This document shows, piece by piece, positions 30,855 through 40,577 of a stretch of 64,000 bases of DNA. The notes below the pieces were generated by a model. It saw only the letters and a list, made by a program, of their open reading frames with translations. It ran no database searches and had not been told where the DNA came from. The translations under genes were made by a program, and so were the position numbers. Positions within the stretch are counted from its first letter, which is position 1, and each line of letters opens with the position of its first letter. The stretch comes from Nitrosomonas sp. Nm33 (GTDB lineage Bacteria; Pseudomonadota; Gammaproteobacteria; Burkholderiales; Nitrosomonadaceae), in NCBI RefSeq assembly GCF_900107265.1, contig NZ_FNPJ01000001.1:44186-108185 (forward strand). Direction: 5' to 3'.

Positions 30855-31661
30855 ATGCTGGAACAAGTCATTGCCGTCGTAAAAGACGTTGCACAAGAGG
30901 AAATTATGCCTCGATATATGCAAGTGGTGCGCCAGCGTAAAGCGGATGGTAGTTTTTATACTGAAGCTGATTTAGTAGCACAGGAAGTTTTACTGGATAA
31001 ACTCCAAAAAATTTATCCTGTTGCAGTAATGGGTGAAGAAATGTCCATACAGGAACAACATGCCCAATGGGAAGCGGGAGATGCTGGGCTCTGGAGTGTT
31101 GATCCAATTGATGGTACCTCCAACTTTTTTAATGGCCTTCCTTATTTTGGGGTTTCCGTCGCATTGATGCGTAAAGGGCGGAGTATTTTGGGTGTTGTCT
31201 ACAATCCTGTTACAAAAGAATTGTTTTATGCAGAAAAAGGTAAGGGCGCTTATCTTAATGGGATTCCATTGCCGTTGAGAAATCGTGAGACTCATCTGCG
31301 AAATGCGATAGCTAATGTCGATCTTAAGCGCCTTGATCGTAAATTGGCTGAGAAGATAGCTGCATATCCTCCCTATGCGTCACAGCGTAACTTTGGTGCT
31401 TGTGCTCTAGAATGGTGTTATACCGCTGCGGGCTATTTTGATTTGTATCTCCACGGCGGTCAGAAACCTTGGGATTATGCGGCGGGCTGTCTGATTTTGG
31501 AAGAAGCGGGCGGCTCCATGTGTAGCTTCGATCAGGATGATTATTGGGCAGGATCACCCTGGAGGCGCTCAGTGATTGCCGCGCTTGATCCTACATTGTT
31601 TAGGCAATGGCGTGATTGGGTAAGGGCGCATCATCAGAATAACGAAGCTTCTGCGGTGTAA
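30855..31661 (+). CDS. Inositol monophosphatase family phosphatase
   Basis: Mg-dependent phosphomonoesterase of the IMPase fold. From the ATG at 30855 the product is 268 residues, normal for the family; a longer frame from 30705 would overlap the preceding gene. Metal-site motifs are complete: VMGEEMS (Glu), WSVDPIDGTSNFFNG and the C-terminal PWDYAAGCLILEEAGGSM. The family includes inositol-1-phosphatase, fructose-bisphosphatase-like, 3'(2'),5'-bisphosphate nucleotidase and HisN-type enzymes; the sequence alone does not choose among them. It lies two bases after the thioredoxin-like gene. Confidence 0.88.
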   Translation: MLEQVIAVVKDVAQEEIMPRYMQVVRQRKADGSFYTEADLVAQEVLLDKLQKIYPVAVMGEEMSIQEQHAQWEAGDAGLWSVDPIDGTSNFFNGLPYFGVSVALMRKGRSILGVVYNPVTKELFYAEKGKGAYLNGIPLPLRNRETHLRNAIANVDLKRLDRKLAEKIAAYPPYASQRNFGACALEWCYTAAGYFDLYLHGGQKPWDYAAGCLILEEAGGSMCSFDQDDYWAGSPWRRSVIAALDPTLFRQWRDWVRAHHQNNEASAV

Positions 31662-31706
31662 GATGTTTTGTAGCAATCAAAAACTCAAAAAGAACAGATT
31701 GCAGCA

Positions 31707-32291
31707 GTGAAAATTCTTATTTTAGGGGCTGGACGAGTTGGCTCTACCGTTGCCGAAAGTTTGGTAAGTGAGGCAAACGATATCGCTGTGGTTAATATTG
31801 CCGCAAAGTAGCTAGCCTTGTTGCACGATCGAGCATTACAGGTGCTTGATTTTACTTCTGATAAAGTGAGTCTGATTGCTGTAAGGGCACTACAAAGAGT
31901 CATTGGTAGGACATTAACTACAGGCATTACGTAAGCATGTTCCCAATATCGATACTCGGATGGCAGCGATATTTTACAAAGATCATCCCATTATTCCTGA
32001 AAGAAGCCAATCCAATTATCTTTGTAGTATTCGTATTCTTATTTATTTAGCAAGCATGATTCTCATGATTTTGGTTCTGATATTAAGCGGTTTGGGCGAA
32101 TGACAGTCTTTTCAGCCACAGCTGCAAGTATCAATAATCTGGGACCAAGACTCAATCAAACTGGATTAGCAACAATCTATGCTTCCTTGACAGATTTCCA
32201 GATCTGGTTCAGTAGCTTTGCCATGTTACTGGGAAGACTAGAGTTTTATACTCTTTTGATTATATTTACAGCTGCTTTCTGGAGAAAATAG
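31707..32291 (+). pseudogene. Remnant of fused trkA/trkH potassium-uptake locus
   Basis: Three pieces of Trk K+ uptake genes are readable in succession. From GTG 31707 comes the TrkA NAD-binding start VKILILGAGRVGSTVAESL, ending at TAG 31809-31811. A second piece (about 31817-31995, with a frame change near 31920) reads LHDRALQVLDFTSDKVSLIAV, then ALRKHVPNIDTRMAAIF and HPIIPE, matching the TrkA interior. Then, directly, a TrkH-like C-terminus: IYLASMILMILVLILSGLG, stop, then FSATAASINNLGPRLN, TDFQIWFSSFAMLLGRLEFY and AAFWRK to 32291. Most of trkA and nearly all of trkH are deleted. It is non-functional. Confidence 0.8.
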
Positions 32292-32653
32292 TTTACTCAA
32301 TACGATGGTAATAATGTCTTTAGTTTTACATTAAAAACCTTCACATGAATAAGGTTTACATATACTATTATTACAGTAATGATGATTTATATTGCCAATT
32401 TATGTATTAGATTTAAAAGATTTGTATATATTTTTATATAGTTAAATAACTTCAGAAAGAATCGCTTGTTGCCGCATTTCGCGGTTCATATTGTAGTACT
32501 GTATTTCTACGCATTTCTTAAAAGCTATCCTTGGGCATATATTATTCAGGAAATTACCAATTACTTTGGTAATTTAATATGATTTTTTAGAAATAACTAA
32601 ATTTAGGTTAATAATTTATTCCAATTTGGAAAATAGTTTGCAATATATAAGCT
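32292..32653. other. AT-rich intergenic region before apaG
   Basis: No gene, tRNA or strong hairpin seen in these roughly 360 bases. The stretch is very AT-rich and probably holds decayed DNA plus the apaG promoter. A short self-complementary ACCAATTACTTTGGT (32556-32570) is the only symmetry I noticed. Confidence 0.35.
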
Positions 32654-33037
32654 ATGAATGACGAAAAGAAATACGATATTAATGTATCGGTCAGTACCGC
32701 ATATCTGCCCGAGCAATCAGATGAAGAAGCGGATCGCCACGTATTCTCTTATACCATTACTGTTTCCAACACAGGAAATGTGGCGTCGCAATTAATAAGC
32801 CGCCATTGGATCATTACTAGTGGAGATGGTAATATTCACGAGGTACGAGGCTTAGGTGTAGTGGGAGAACAACCACTGATTAAACCTGGTGATAGTTTCG
32901 AATATACAAGCGGTACAATGATTCCCTCCCTAGCCGGCACAATGAAGGGAAGTTATCAGATGGTTGCTGAGGATGGTTTTCATTTTACCGTAGATATTCC
33001 TGAATTCATTTTGAGTGTTCCAAGAGTACTTCATTAA
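32654..33037 (+). CDS. apaG: ApaG family protein
   Basis: Small fibronectin-III-like protein; mutants in enterobacteria show Co2+ and Mg2+ phenotypes but the mechanism is unsettled. The 127-residue product carries the family run FSYTITVSNTGNVASQLISR, RHWIITSGDGNIHEVRGLGV, VGEQPLIKPGDSFEYTSG and GTMKGSYQMV. The length is typical. It stands alone, with AT-rich DNA before it. Confidence 0.93.
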   Translation: MNDEKKYDINVSVSTAYLPEQSDEEADRHVFSYTITVSNTGNVASQLISRHWIITSGDGNIHEVRGLGVVGEQPLIKPGDSFEYTSGTMIPSLAGTMKGSYQMVAEDGFHFTVDIPEFILSVPRVLH

Positions 33038-33173
33038 ATTTCTAGCATATCAGAGTGGCCCTGAGTTTCCTCGATAAATGTTTTTTCCAAAGATACTGTT
33101 TGGATAATTCTTATAGCAAGGAAATTTCGTTTCTACAATTTGACAGTAAAACTAGTTGGAGACAGTCTATAGT

Positions 33174-33881
33174 ATGCATCCTGGCACACTTTTCCTTATA
33201 CCAGCCCCATTGGGAGAAGCAGAGCTTGCTGACATCATTCCTGTAAATGTGCGGCAGCGTATTACCTGTCTCAAATATTTTATTGTTGAGCATCCTAAGA
33301 CTGCTAGACATTTTCTGAAGAGAATTGAAGGTATGCGACCTTTACAGGAGGTTGAGATGCAGGTGTTAAATGAGCATACTCGATCTAATGAGCTAGACCG
33401 ACTACTTCAGCCATTACTTGCAGGAAATGATATAGGGTTATTATCTGAAGCGGGTTGTCCAGCCGTTGCTGATCCAGGAGCAAATCTTGTGCGAATTGCA
33501 CATCAAAAGAATGTGCCTATTGTTCCGCTTGTGGGGCCATCATCCATTTTATTAGCGTTAATGGCATCTGGATTGAATGGGCAAAGTTTTCGTTTTCATG
33601 GTTATTTGCCCATAAAAAACGAACTGCGTCTCAAAACAATTATCCAATTAGAGGAAGAATCAGCAAGGGCTAATCAAACCCAAATCTTTATAGAAACGCC
33701 ATATCGAAATCAGAAATTGTTGGAGATATTAATCCAGAACTGCAATGATGAAACCGATTTATGTATTGCCAGTAATCTTACTTTAAAAGATGAATATATT
33801 GCTACAAAGAAAATCAAGGAATGGAGAAGTTATCTACCAGAAATCAATAAGAAACCTGCGGTTTTTTTATTGCACAGATAA
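33174..33881 (+). CDS. Tetrapyrrole-methylase-fold SAM methyltransferase (RsmI-like, short form)
   Basis: A 235-residue protein from the ATG at 33174 (MHPGTLFLIPAPLGE, with TTGGAGA upstream); an alternative start at 33156 adds six residues. It shares the RsmI-type pattern: LIPAPLGEAELADIIP in place of STPIGNLEDIT, then LLSEAGCPAVADPGANLVRIA, VGPSSILLALMASGLNG and FHGYLPIKN. It is shorter than RsmI (about 285) and matches the separate betaproteobacterial SAM-dependent methyltransferase group. The substrate is unknown and an rRNA or tetrapyrrole target cannot be chosen. Confidence 0.82.
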   Translation: MHPGTLFLIPAPLGEAELADIIPVNVRQRITCLKYFIVEHPKTARHFLKRIEGMRPLQEVEMQVLNEHTRSNELDRLLQPLLAGNDIGLLSEAGCPAVADPGANLVRIAHQKNVPIVPLVGPSSILLALMASGLNGQSFRFHGYLPIKNELRLKTIIQLEEESARANQTQIFIETPYRNQKLLEILIQNCNDETDLCIASNLTLKDEYIATKKIKEWRSYLPEINKKPAVFLLHR

Positions 33882-33919
33882 TTTGAAAGATTCTCTTGTC
33901 AGCTAGCAAAAATGAGTGC

Positions 33920-34004
33920 TGCTGTTACCATCGATTTATAAATCAGCTAATTATTCGTATATGCTAAACATCTTTTAGCATCATTCTTAATCCTGGTAAC
34001 AGCA
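33920..34004. terminator. Nested inverted repeats between convergent genes
   Basis: TGCTGTTACCA (33920-33930) and TGGTAACAGCA (33994-34004) are exact complements 63 bases apart. Inside them lies a second hairpin, TGCTAA (33962-33967) with TTAGCA (33975-33980). The block sits between the methyltransferase (plus) and gloA (minus), so a bidirectional terminator or RNA end structure is likely; no classic T tract follows directly. Confidence 0.45.
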
Positions 34005-34040
34005 ATTTAATAGTTTGATGTTCCTTATAAAGCTTATCCA

Positions 34041-34445
34041 CTATATTGAAATTGATTCATTTACCTTTTTTTGAATAAACTCAATCTTATAACCATCAGG
34101 ATCTTCAATAAATGCAATGACAGTAGAGCCGTGTTTCATTGGGCCAGCCTCACGCGTTACTTTTCCCCCTAAATTTTTTACTTTTTCACACATTTCATAA
34201 GCATTATCTACTTCTATTGCAATATGACCAAATGCTGTTCCAAGATCATATTTTTCTACACCCCAATTGTAAGTTAATTCTAAAACAGCATTTTCTGATT
34301 CATTTTGATAACCTACAAATACCAATGTAAATTTTCCATCTGGATATTCTTTCTGGCGCAAAACTTTCATACCCAGAATTTTGGTATAGAAATGAATAGA
34401 TTTTTCGAGATTTCCTACCCTCAGCATCGTGTGAAGTATGCGCAT
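34041..34445 (-). CDS. gloA: Lactoylglutathione lyase (glyoxalase I)
   Basis: Converts the methylglyoxal-glutathione hemithioacetal to S-lactoylglutathione. The 134-residue product has the family pattern [20 protein letters not shown] (metal His5), LELTYNWG (Glu), GHIAIEV (His) and GYKIEFI (Glu), the Ni/Co-type metal set of bacterial GloA. Its ATG overlaps the TAA of the rubredoxin gene by one base (34445), so the two are co-translated. Confidence 0.95.
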   Translation of the reverse strand: MRILHTMLRVGNLEKSIHFYTKILGMKVLRQKEYPDGKFTLVFVGYQNESENAVLELTYNWGVEKYDLGTAFGHIAIEVDNAYEMCEKVKNLGGKVTREAGPMKHGSTVIAFIEDPDGYKIEFIQKKVNESISI

Positions 34446-34633
34446 TATATTTTTACCATTTCAAAGTCTTCTTTACGTGCGCCACATTCAGGGCAGGTCC
34501 AATTAATGGGTACATCTTCCCATCGTGTTCCAGGAGGAATTCCTTCGTGAGGTGAACCTTCGGCTTCATCATAGATATAACCACAGATCAAACACATGTA
34601 TCGGTGATAAATCTGATTTTCATCGGTAGGCAT
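34445..34633 (-). CDS. Rubredoxin
   Basis: A 62-residue one-iron electron carrier. Four Cys ligands are present as [13 protein letters not shown] and [11 protein letters not shown], with [12 protein letters not shown] between, the canonical rubredoxin layout. The N-terminus has a short extension ([13 protein letters not shown]). It is divergent from thiD with 52 bases between starts and is coupled to gloA. The electron partner is not shown; redox protection is a reasonable inference. Confidence 0.95.
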   Translation of the reverse strand: MPTDENQIYHRYMCLICGYIYDEAEGSPHEGIPPGTRWEDVPINWTCPECGARKEDFEMVKI

Positions 34634-34685
34634 GATAGATCAAAATATCCTTTTAAGTTAAAATTATATTTTACGGTATTATTGC

Positions 34686-35516
34686 ATGTCCCAACCACCC
34701 CCAAAAGTATTATCATTTGCTGCAAGCGATCCAAGCGGAGGAGCAGGTATACAGGCTGATATTCTCACATTAGCAAGTATGGGTTGTCATCCACTTTCAG
34801 TTATTACTGCGATAACAATCCAAGATACTGTTGGCGTTGAGAATATAATGGCACTGGATTCTGAGTGGATTGCAGATCAGGCTCGTATCGTGCTAGAAGA
34901 TATGCCAGTAGATGCTTTCAAAATAGGCTTGCTTGGCAGTGTTGAAGCTGTCGTAGCCATTGCTGAAGTGATTGCTGATTATCCAAATATCCCAGCGGTT
35001 CTTGATCCGGTGCTTGCTTCTGGTCGCGGCGATCCTCTTGCTAATGAGCAAATAATTACGGCCATACGCGATTTATTAATTCCACAAGTTACGATTATTA
35101 CGCCAAATAGTATAGAAGCAAGGCGATTGGTACTTGAGAATGAGGATGAATTAGAGGTTATTGACTTAAAACAGAGTGCCGAGCGGTTATTGCAGATGGG
35201 ATGTGAATATGCCCTGATTACGGGTACTCATGAAAATACAACTAAGGTAATTAATACGCTATATGATACTAACGGAGTTATCCGTGCGGATGAATGGCAG
35301 CGATTACCAGGTTCTTATCACGGATCGGGGTGTACGCTCTCGTCAGCGATTGCCGCTTCTCTCGCACATGGATTGCCTATTGCGGAAAGTGTTTATGAAG
35401 CACAAGATTATACTTGGCATGCGCTTAAATCAGGGTTTCGTCCTGGGATGGGTCAATATTTGCCAGATAGATTTTTCTGGGCGTGTGATGAGAGTGATCT
35501 AGAAGAGAAAAAATAG
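34686..35516 (+). CDS. thiD: Hydroxymethylpyrimidine / phosphomethylpyrimidine kinase
   Basis: Phosphorylates HMP and HMP-P in thiamine synthesis. The 276-residue product shows SFAASDPSGGAGIQADI, a ribokinase-fold substrate site, GCHPLSVITAITIQDT, and the anion-hole motif GSYHGSGCTLSSAIAASLA with catalytic Asp/Cys region. Length is normal for ThiD without a fused ThiE. thiE follows nine bases later. No TPP riboswitch is seen in the short leader. Confidence 0.95.
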   Translation: MSQPPPKVLSFAASDPSGGAGIQADILTLASMGCHPLSVITAITIQDTVGVENIMALDSEWIADQARIVLEDMPVDAFKIGLLGSVEAVVAIAEVIADYPNIPAVLDPVLASGRGDPLANEQIITAIRDLLIPQVTIITPNSIEARRLVLENEDELEVIDLKQSAERLLQMGCEYALITGTHENTTKVINTLYDTNGVIRADEWQRLPGSYHGSGCTLSSAIAASLAHGLPIAESVYEAQDYTWHALKSGFRPGMGQYLPDRFFWACDESDLEEKK

Positions 35517-35525
35517 CTGCTTTTA

Positions 35526-36179
35526 ATGATATCTCACGAAATTAATGGCTTATATGCCATTACACCTGATATTACGGATACAACACAACTATGTGTGATG
35601 ACGCGTCAGGTACTCACAGCTGGTATTCAATATGTTCAATATCGAAATAAAATCGCTGATTACAGGCTGCGCCTGACTCAGGCAAGCGCACTATCCAAGC
35701 TTTGTAAGCAATATAGTGCCATCTTAATCATCAATGATCATTATGATCTGGCTATAGAAGTCGATGCAGACGGAATACATATTGGAAGAGAAGATATCAC
35801 TATTATTGATGCTAGAAATTATCTAGGGCAAAACAAAATTATTGGCGTGTCCTGTTATAATCAGCTGGAGCTGGCTCTTGAGGCAGAAAGACAGGGCGCT
35901 GATTATGTTGCATTTGGTGCTTTTTTTCACTCAAAAACTAAAACTAATACGGTAAGAGCACCAATTGATTTGTTGTCTGAGGCAAAGAAGAAACTGAACA
36001 TTCCCATCGTTGCAATTGGTGGCATTACTTTGGCTAATGCTGCTTCACTCATCATTCATGGAAGTGATTCTATTGCTGTTAGTCATGGGTTATTTGGTAC
36101 TCAGAATATTCAATCTGTTGCAAAAAAATTTAACCAGTTATTTTTGAGGGCTGAACAGGCTTTTTCTCCATCACCTTAA
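35526..36179 (+). CDS. thiE: Thiamine-phosphate synthase
   Basis: Joins HMP-PP and thiazole phosphate to thiamine phosphate. The 217-residue TIM barrel carries [39 protein letters not shown] (Mg/diphosphate binding, DHxD-type), and [12 protein letters not shown] followed by [11 protein letters not shown]. These are all ThiE landmarks. It follows thiD closely and precedes hemL by 14 bases, so the three are probably one transcript. Confidence 0.95.
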   Translation: MISHEINGLYAITPDITDTTQLCVMTRQVLTAGIQYVQYRNKIADYRLRLTQASALSKLCKQYSAILIINDHYDLAIEVDADGIHIGREDITIIDARNYLGQNKIIGVSCYNQLELALEAERQGADYVAFGAFFHSKTKTNTVRAPIDLLSEAKKKLNIPIVAIGGITLANAASLIIHGSDSIAVSHGLFGTQNIQSVAKKFNQLFLRAEQAFSPSP

Positions 36180-36193
36180 TGACGAGTAAGTAA

Positions 36194-37477
36194 ATGACTT
36201 CACTTAATCAACAATTATATGAATTATCCCAGAAATATATTCCTGGGGGTGTTAACTCACCTGTGCGCGCTTTTAAATCTGTTGGTGGCACGCCTGTTTT
36301 TTTTAAACGTGGTCAAGGTGCTTATTTTTGGGATGTAGATGAAAAGTCCTACATAGATTATGTCGGATCATGGGGGCCGCTTATCCTTGGTCATGCTCAT
36401 CCCAAAGTGGTCAAAGCAGTTCAGGAAGCAGCACAGAATGGATTATCCTTTGGTGCTCCTACTGAAACAGAACTAGAAATTGCTGAGCTGCTTTGCAAAT
36501 TGCTTCCTTCGATAGAACAAGTGCGGTTGGTGAGTTCAGGTACCGAAGCTGGAATGAGTGCTATTCGCTTAGCACGTGGCTATACAGGTAGAAGTCATAT
36601 TATTAAATTTGAGGGCTGTTATCACGGTCATGATGATGCCCTGTTGGTAAAAGCGGGTTCTGGTGCATTGACCTTTGGTCATCCTAGCTCAGCAGGTGTT
36701 CCAGCTGAAACTGCAGCACATACCATTGTACTAAGCTATAACGATGTTGCTGGTCTGGAAAAAACCTTTAATGAATTTGGCAAGGAAATTGCCGCCGCTA
36801 TCGTTGAGCCAGTGGCAGGGAACATGAATCTGGTAAAAGCAGAGCCAGATTTTTTATTAGCCTTAAGAAGGCTATGCACGCAACATGGTAGCGTCCTGAT
36901 TTTTGACGAAGTAATGACAGGTTTTCGCGTTGGTCTGGAATGTGCCCAAGGACTTTATCAGATTAAACCTGATCTTACGATACTAGGTAAAGTGATAGGT
37001 GGAGGTATGCCTCTAGCTGCATTCGGAGGGCGACGGGATATTATGCAGTGCCTGGCTCCACTTGGTGCGGTATATCAGGCAGGTACTTTATCTGGTAATC
37101 CTGTTGCGGTTGCAGCTGGATTGGCAACCCTTCGCGAAGTGCAAGCGCCTGGATTTTATGAAACGCTTGCAGCTAAAACGCAACAGCTGACTCAGGGTCT
37201 GACAGTCGTTGCAAACAAATACGGTGTGAATTTTTGTGCCGAATCTGTTGGTGGCATGTTCGGTTTATATTTTTGTAAAGAACTGCCCAAGAGTTTTGCA
37301 GATGTAATGGCATGCGATAAAGAAGCATTTAATCGCTTTTTCCATGCCATGTTACAAGAGGGGATTTATTTTGCACCATCTGCGTTTGAGGCTGGCTTCG
37401 TTTCTGCTATGCACAATAGCGAAGACATTGACAAAACATTGTTTGCAGCTGAACGTATTTTTAGTTCTTGGGTATAG
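36194..37477 (+). CDS. hemL: Glutamate-1-semialdehyde 2,1-aminomutase
   Basis: PLP enzyme producing 5-aminolevulinate in the C5 haem pathway. The 427-residue product has [75 protein letters not shown] and the PLP-lysine motif [12 protein letters not shown]. The length is typical. Thirty-two bases after thiE end this gene starts with the thi genes upstream; a perfect terminator follows. Confidence 0.97.
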   Translation: MTSLNQQLYELSQKYIPGGVNSPVRAFKSVGGTPVFFKRGQGAYFWDVDEKSYIDYVGSWGPLILGHAHPKVVKAVQEAAQNGLSFGAPTETELEIAELLCKLLPSIEQVRLVSSGTEAGMSAIRLARGYTGRSHIIKFEGCYHGHDDALLVKAGSGALTFGHPSSAGVPAETAAHTIVLSYNDVAGLEKTFNEFGKEIAAAIVEPVAGNMNLVKAEPDFLLALRRLCTQHGSVLIFDEVMTGFRVGLECAQGLYQIKPDLTILGKVIGGGMPLAAFGGRRDIMQCLAPLGAVYQAGTLSGNPVAVAAGLATLREVQAPGFYETLAAKTQQLTQGLTVVANKYGVNFCAESVGGMFGLYFCKELPKSFADVMACDKEAFNRFFHAMLQEGIYFAPSAFEAGFVSAMHNSEDIDKTLFAAERIFSSWV

Positions 37478-37481
37478 GAAT

Positions 37482-37519
37482 GTTAAATTACCCCTGATGG
37501 GGTAATTTAACAATTTTTT
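37482..37519 (+). terminator. Rho-independent terminator after hemL
   Basis: GTTAAATTACCCC (37482-37494), a TGAT loop and GGGGTAATTTAAC (37499-37511) form a perfect 13-bp stem, followed by AATTTTTTAA. It ends thiD-thiE-hemL and faces the convergent cytochrome gene. Confidence 0.9.
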
Positions 37520-37558
37520 AATATAAAACTACACTTACTTTTACAGCAGAATCTCAGT

Positions 37559-38203
37559 TTACTGTAACGTTGCAATATATTCGGCTACAGCTTTTATTTC
37601 CTTCGCACTCATGCGTAGTACCACCTTTTGCATAGAGCTATTAATGTCATTAGCGCGAGCTCCCTGATAAAATGCTTCTAATTGTGAAACCGTATAGGCT
37701 GGTTGCTGGCCTGCGAGTTTAGGATAGTGAGGAGGGATACCTGCTCCGTTAGGGGAGTGACAGCTGGAACAAGCTGGCACATTATTTTCTAAATTTCCAC
37801 CATTATATATTCTTTTACCTATTTCTAGTAATGATTTATCACCATCACTAATGATTTCAGGTTTGGTTTTTTGTTGAGCATAATAAGCACCGAGATTCTT
37901 CATATCATCCGCAGTGAGTGCTGAAACCATAGAGGCCATCACCGGACTATTACGTTTTGCAGGTGAATCACCTTCTACCTTGAAATCCATTAGTTGCTTG
38001 GTGATATACTCCGCATGCTGGCCAGCAAGAGTCGGGTTGCTTGGAATAACGCTATTGCCATCGGCATTATGGCAGCCAGCGCAAACACCCATAGCAATTT
38101 CTTTGCCTTTTTCAGGATCACCATGAGTACCAGGCGTATCGGCAAAAATTTGATGTGAAAATATAAATGCAAAAATGACTGCAGTATTTTTAATGACTTT
38201 CAT
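37559..38203 (-). CDS. Cytochrome c4 (dihaem, periplasmic)
   Basis: Two-haem electron carrier of the periplasm or outer face of the inner membrane. Two CXXCH sites are seen, CAGCHNADG and CSSCHSPNG, each followed by a c4-type module with GxxAxYI and PKLAGQQPAYTVSQL, and distal Met ligands (SPVMASMV, NSSMQKVV). I chose the ATG at 38203 because it gives a compact signal peptide (MKVIKNTAVIFAFIFSHQIFADTPG); in-frame ATGs at 38236 and 38266 are alternatives. In nitrifiers such proteins pass electrons toward terminal oxidases, but that is inference here. Confidence 0.92.
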   Translation of the reverse strand: MKVIKNTAVIFAFIFSHQIFADTPGTHGDPEKGKEIAMGVCAGCHNADGNSVIPSNPTLAGQHAEYITKQLMDFKVEGDSPAKRNSPVMASMVSALTADDMKNLGAYYAQQKTKPEIISDGDKSLLEIGKRIYNGGNLENNVPACSSCHSPNGAGIPPHYPKLAGQQPAYTVSQLEAFYQGARANDINSSMQKVVLRMSAKEIKAVAEYIATLQ

Positions 38204-38575
38204 ATTTTGAAGGATTGATGATTTTAAGGTTTTCATAAAAAGAAAAGCGCTGAATTTAACCCGCATTCTAACAAGGTTTATTAATAACAGTAAACGGTTA
38301 TAGTTAATAATCCATCAGAATGAAAATATTTTTCTTCTCATTAATGTTTGTTAATAGAGGAAATTTTTGATGATTATTCAGCTAGGATCAAATCAGATAA
38401 ATAAAAGTGCATGTCTTACAATGACATCCAGAAAAAATAAAATTGTTATCTTCGAGAGTAGCATGCAAAATATAAAATATATTTGGTATTGATTTGTATC
38501 GAGTCAGAGCAGATATTCTAAAAATAGAGTAGGCAGCTATTTAAGTGAGTTGCCTGCAGGAGAGATCGTTAAGTA
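38204..38575. other. AT-rich region upstream of the cytochrome gene
   Basis: About 370 bases with no supported gene. It should hold the cytochrome c4 promoter (reading leftward). I recognise no hairpin, operator or RNA. Confidence 0.35.
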
Positions 38576-38875
38576 TGGGTAAACTTCTTTCTCTCAAACC
38601 ACAGAATGCGAGATCGAAAGACAAATTAATAAGTAGTGGAAATTTAATATACCTTATCAACATATTGAGGGTAATAAGTACAACCAATGGCATAATACCC
38701 TATCATTCGACATACTACGTGACCAGTCAGTAGTGGCGCAATTGATGAAGGAACTGAAAAGCAAGGGTATTTCAAACATAAATATTAATAAATTGAATTT
38801 TGAGCAAGTAAAATTCATTCTTCTCAATTCCCTTAAAGAAGTAAAAAACTCTTATGTTTGTCCAACAGTTTCCTG
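38576..38875 (+). pseudogene. Decayed coding remnant of unknown family
   Basis: Protein-like sequence survives without a usable start and with several stops. After an in-frame TAG, a frame of nearly 80 codons (about 38638-38873) reads FNIPYQHIEGNKYNQWHN, LSFDILRDQSVVAQLMKELK and LNFEQVKFILLNSLKEVKNS, ending in TGA. Upstream, LPAGEIVKYG appears in a nearby frame before a stop. The codon pattern looks coding, but I do not recognise the family. It lies between cytochrome c4 and map. Confidence 0.45.
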
Positions 38876-38988
38876 ATAGTAAACTGGAAATACTAGAATG
38901 GGAGTACTTTAGTGACAGAAATAAGCTCTAAAATATAAAAAATGAAGAATTTTGTTATGTAATAGTTGGATTATTGAGAAAAAATATT

Positions 38989-39798
38989 GTGACGGTTCAT
39001 ATAAAAACTTCTGAAGAAATTGAGAAAATGCGGATAGCCGGAAGATTAGCGTCTGAGGTGCTTGATTACATTACACCTTATGTTGCTCCGGGTATTACGA
39101 CTGGTGAGCTTGATAAGCTTTGCCACGACTATATGGTCGATGTTCAAAAAACTATACCTGCGCCACTTAATTATGCTCCCCCAGGGTATAGTCCTTTCCC
39201 CAAATCAATCTGTACCTCAGTTAACCATCAGGTTTGTCATGGCATACCAGGAGATAAAAAATTGAAAGAGGGGGATATCGTCAATATTGATGTGACGGTA
39301 ATCTATAATGGATATCATGGTGATACCAGCCGCATGTATTATGTTGGACAACCATCGATACAGGCCAGGCGCTTGTGTGAGGTGACTTATGAATCGATGT
39401 GGCGGGGGATAGAAGAAATCAGGCCTGGTAAACATTTGGGCGATATTGGTCATGTCATTCAGCGCATGGCTGAGGGTGCGGGTTATAGCGTAGTAAGAGA
39501 ATTTTGTGGTCATGGTATTGGTGCAGAATTTCATGAGGATCCCCAGGTTCTTCATTATGGTCGTCCTGGAACAGGTCTGATGCTTAAAGCCGGCATGATT
39601 TTTACAGTAGAACCTATGATCAATGCGGGTAAGGCGGCCATCCGTGCGCTACCTGATGGTTGGACAGTGATTACGAAAGATCGCAGCTTATCAGCCCAAT
39701 GGGAACATACAGTGTTGGTTACCGAGAATGGTTATGAGATATTAACAATATCAACAGGCTCTCCACCCAAACCAACCTCTTATCGTTTTGCTACCTGA
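38989..39798 (+). CDS. map: Methionine aminopeptidase, type I
   Basis: Removes the initiator Met after deformylation. Metal-ligand motifs are present: VNIDVTVIYNGYHGDTSRMYYVG (two Asp; given here in parts as INYNG-type), GHGIGAEFHEDPQVLHYG (His), FTVEPMI (Glu) and SAQWEHTVLV (Glu). I chose the GTG at 38989 (VTVHIKTSEEIEKMR), the usual N-terminus; a TTG at 38974 would add five residues. About 270 residues, normal for type Ia. Leader is AT-rich with only a weak TTGAGA ribosome site. Confidence 0.93.
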   Translation: MTVHIKTSEEIEKMRIAGRLASEVLDYITPYVAPGITTGELDKLCHDYMVDVQKTIPAPLNYAPPGYSPFPKSICTSVNHQVCHGIPGDKKLKEGDIVNIDVTVIYNGYHGDTSRMYYVGQPSIQARRLCEVTYESMWRGIEEIRPGKHLGDIGHVIQRMAEGAGYSVVREFCGHGIGAEFHEDPQVLHYGRPGTGLMLKAGMIFTVEPMINAGKAAIRALPDGWTVITKDRSLSAQWEHTVLVTENGYEILTISTGSPPKPTSYRFAT

Positions 39799-39847
39799 AT
39801 ACCTGGCTTAATTGTATATAAAAAATCTTTGATAACAGATTCCAATA

Positions 39848-40570
39848 ATGTTCCGTCAAAATAATCGTGCTACTACTCAAATTCGCCCGGTCAAGATTAC
39901 TCGTCGTTATACCAAGCATGCTGAAGGAGCTGTACTCATTGAATGTGGAGATACCAGAGTCGTGTGTACTGCAAGTATTGCCGACAAAGTTCCTCCCTTT
40001 CTTAAGGGATCAGGGCAGGGATGGCTGACTGCTGAGTATGGTATGCTGCCCTGCTCGACGAATGAGCGTATGCAGCGAGAAGCTGCAAAAGGCAAACAAT
40101 CAGGGCGTACCATGGAAATTCAACGCTTGATAGGGCGGGCATTACGCTCAATCATTAATTTGGAGGAATTAGGAGAGCGAACCATTCAGATTGACTGTGA
40201 CGTCATACAAGCAGATGGTGGAACCAGGACAACAAGTATTACTGGTGCATTTGTAGCGCTATATGATGCAGTCGAATCTCTACTGGCACAACGCTTAATC
40301 GTAAGCAATCCAATTCGAGATCACGTTGCAGCTATCTCAGTGGGCATGCATGATGGTGTGCCATTGGTTGATCTGGATTATTCCGAAGATTCTACTTGTG
40401 ATACTGATATGAATGTTGTGATGACAGGAAGTCTCGATTTGGTAGAAGTACAAGGAACCGCTGAAGGCGCAGCATTCAGTCGGAAAGAGCTGAATGCTAT
40501 GTTAGATTTGGCTCAACAGGGAATACAGGAACTGATCACCTTGCAAAAAACAGTACTTGCATTGGATTAA
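39848..40570 (+). CDS. rph: Ribonuclease PH
   Basis: Phosphorolytic 3' exonuclease trimming tRNA precursors. The 240-residue product has [53 protein letters not shown], the phosphate-site [18 protein letters not shown] and [18 protein letters not shown]. Full length, and nothing suggests decay. rdgB starts seven bases after its stop, a widely conserved pair. Confidence 0.97.
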   Translation: MFRQNNRATTQIRPVKITRRYTKHAEGAVLIECGDTRVVCTASIADKVPPFLKGSGQGWLTAEYGMLPCSTNERMQREAAKGKQSGRTMEIQRLIGRALRSIINLEELGERTIQIDCDVIQADGGTRTTSITGAFVALYDAVESLLAQRLIVSNPIRDHVAAISVGMHDGVPLVDLDYSEDSTCDTDMNVVMTGSLDLVEVQGTAEGAAFSRKELNAMLDLAQQGIQELITLQKTVLALD

Positions 40571-40577
40571 TTAAACT

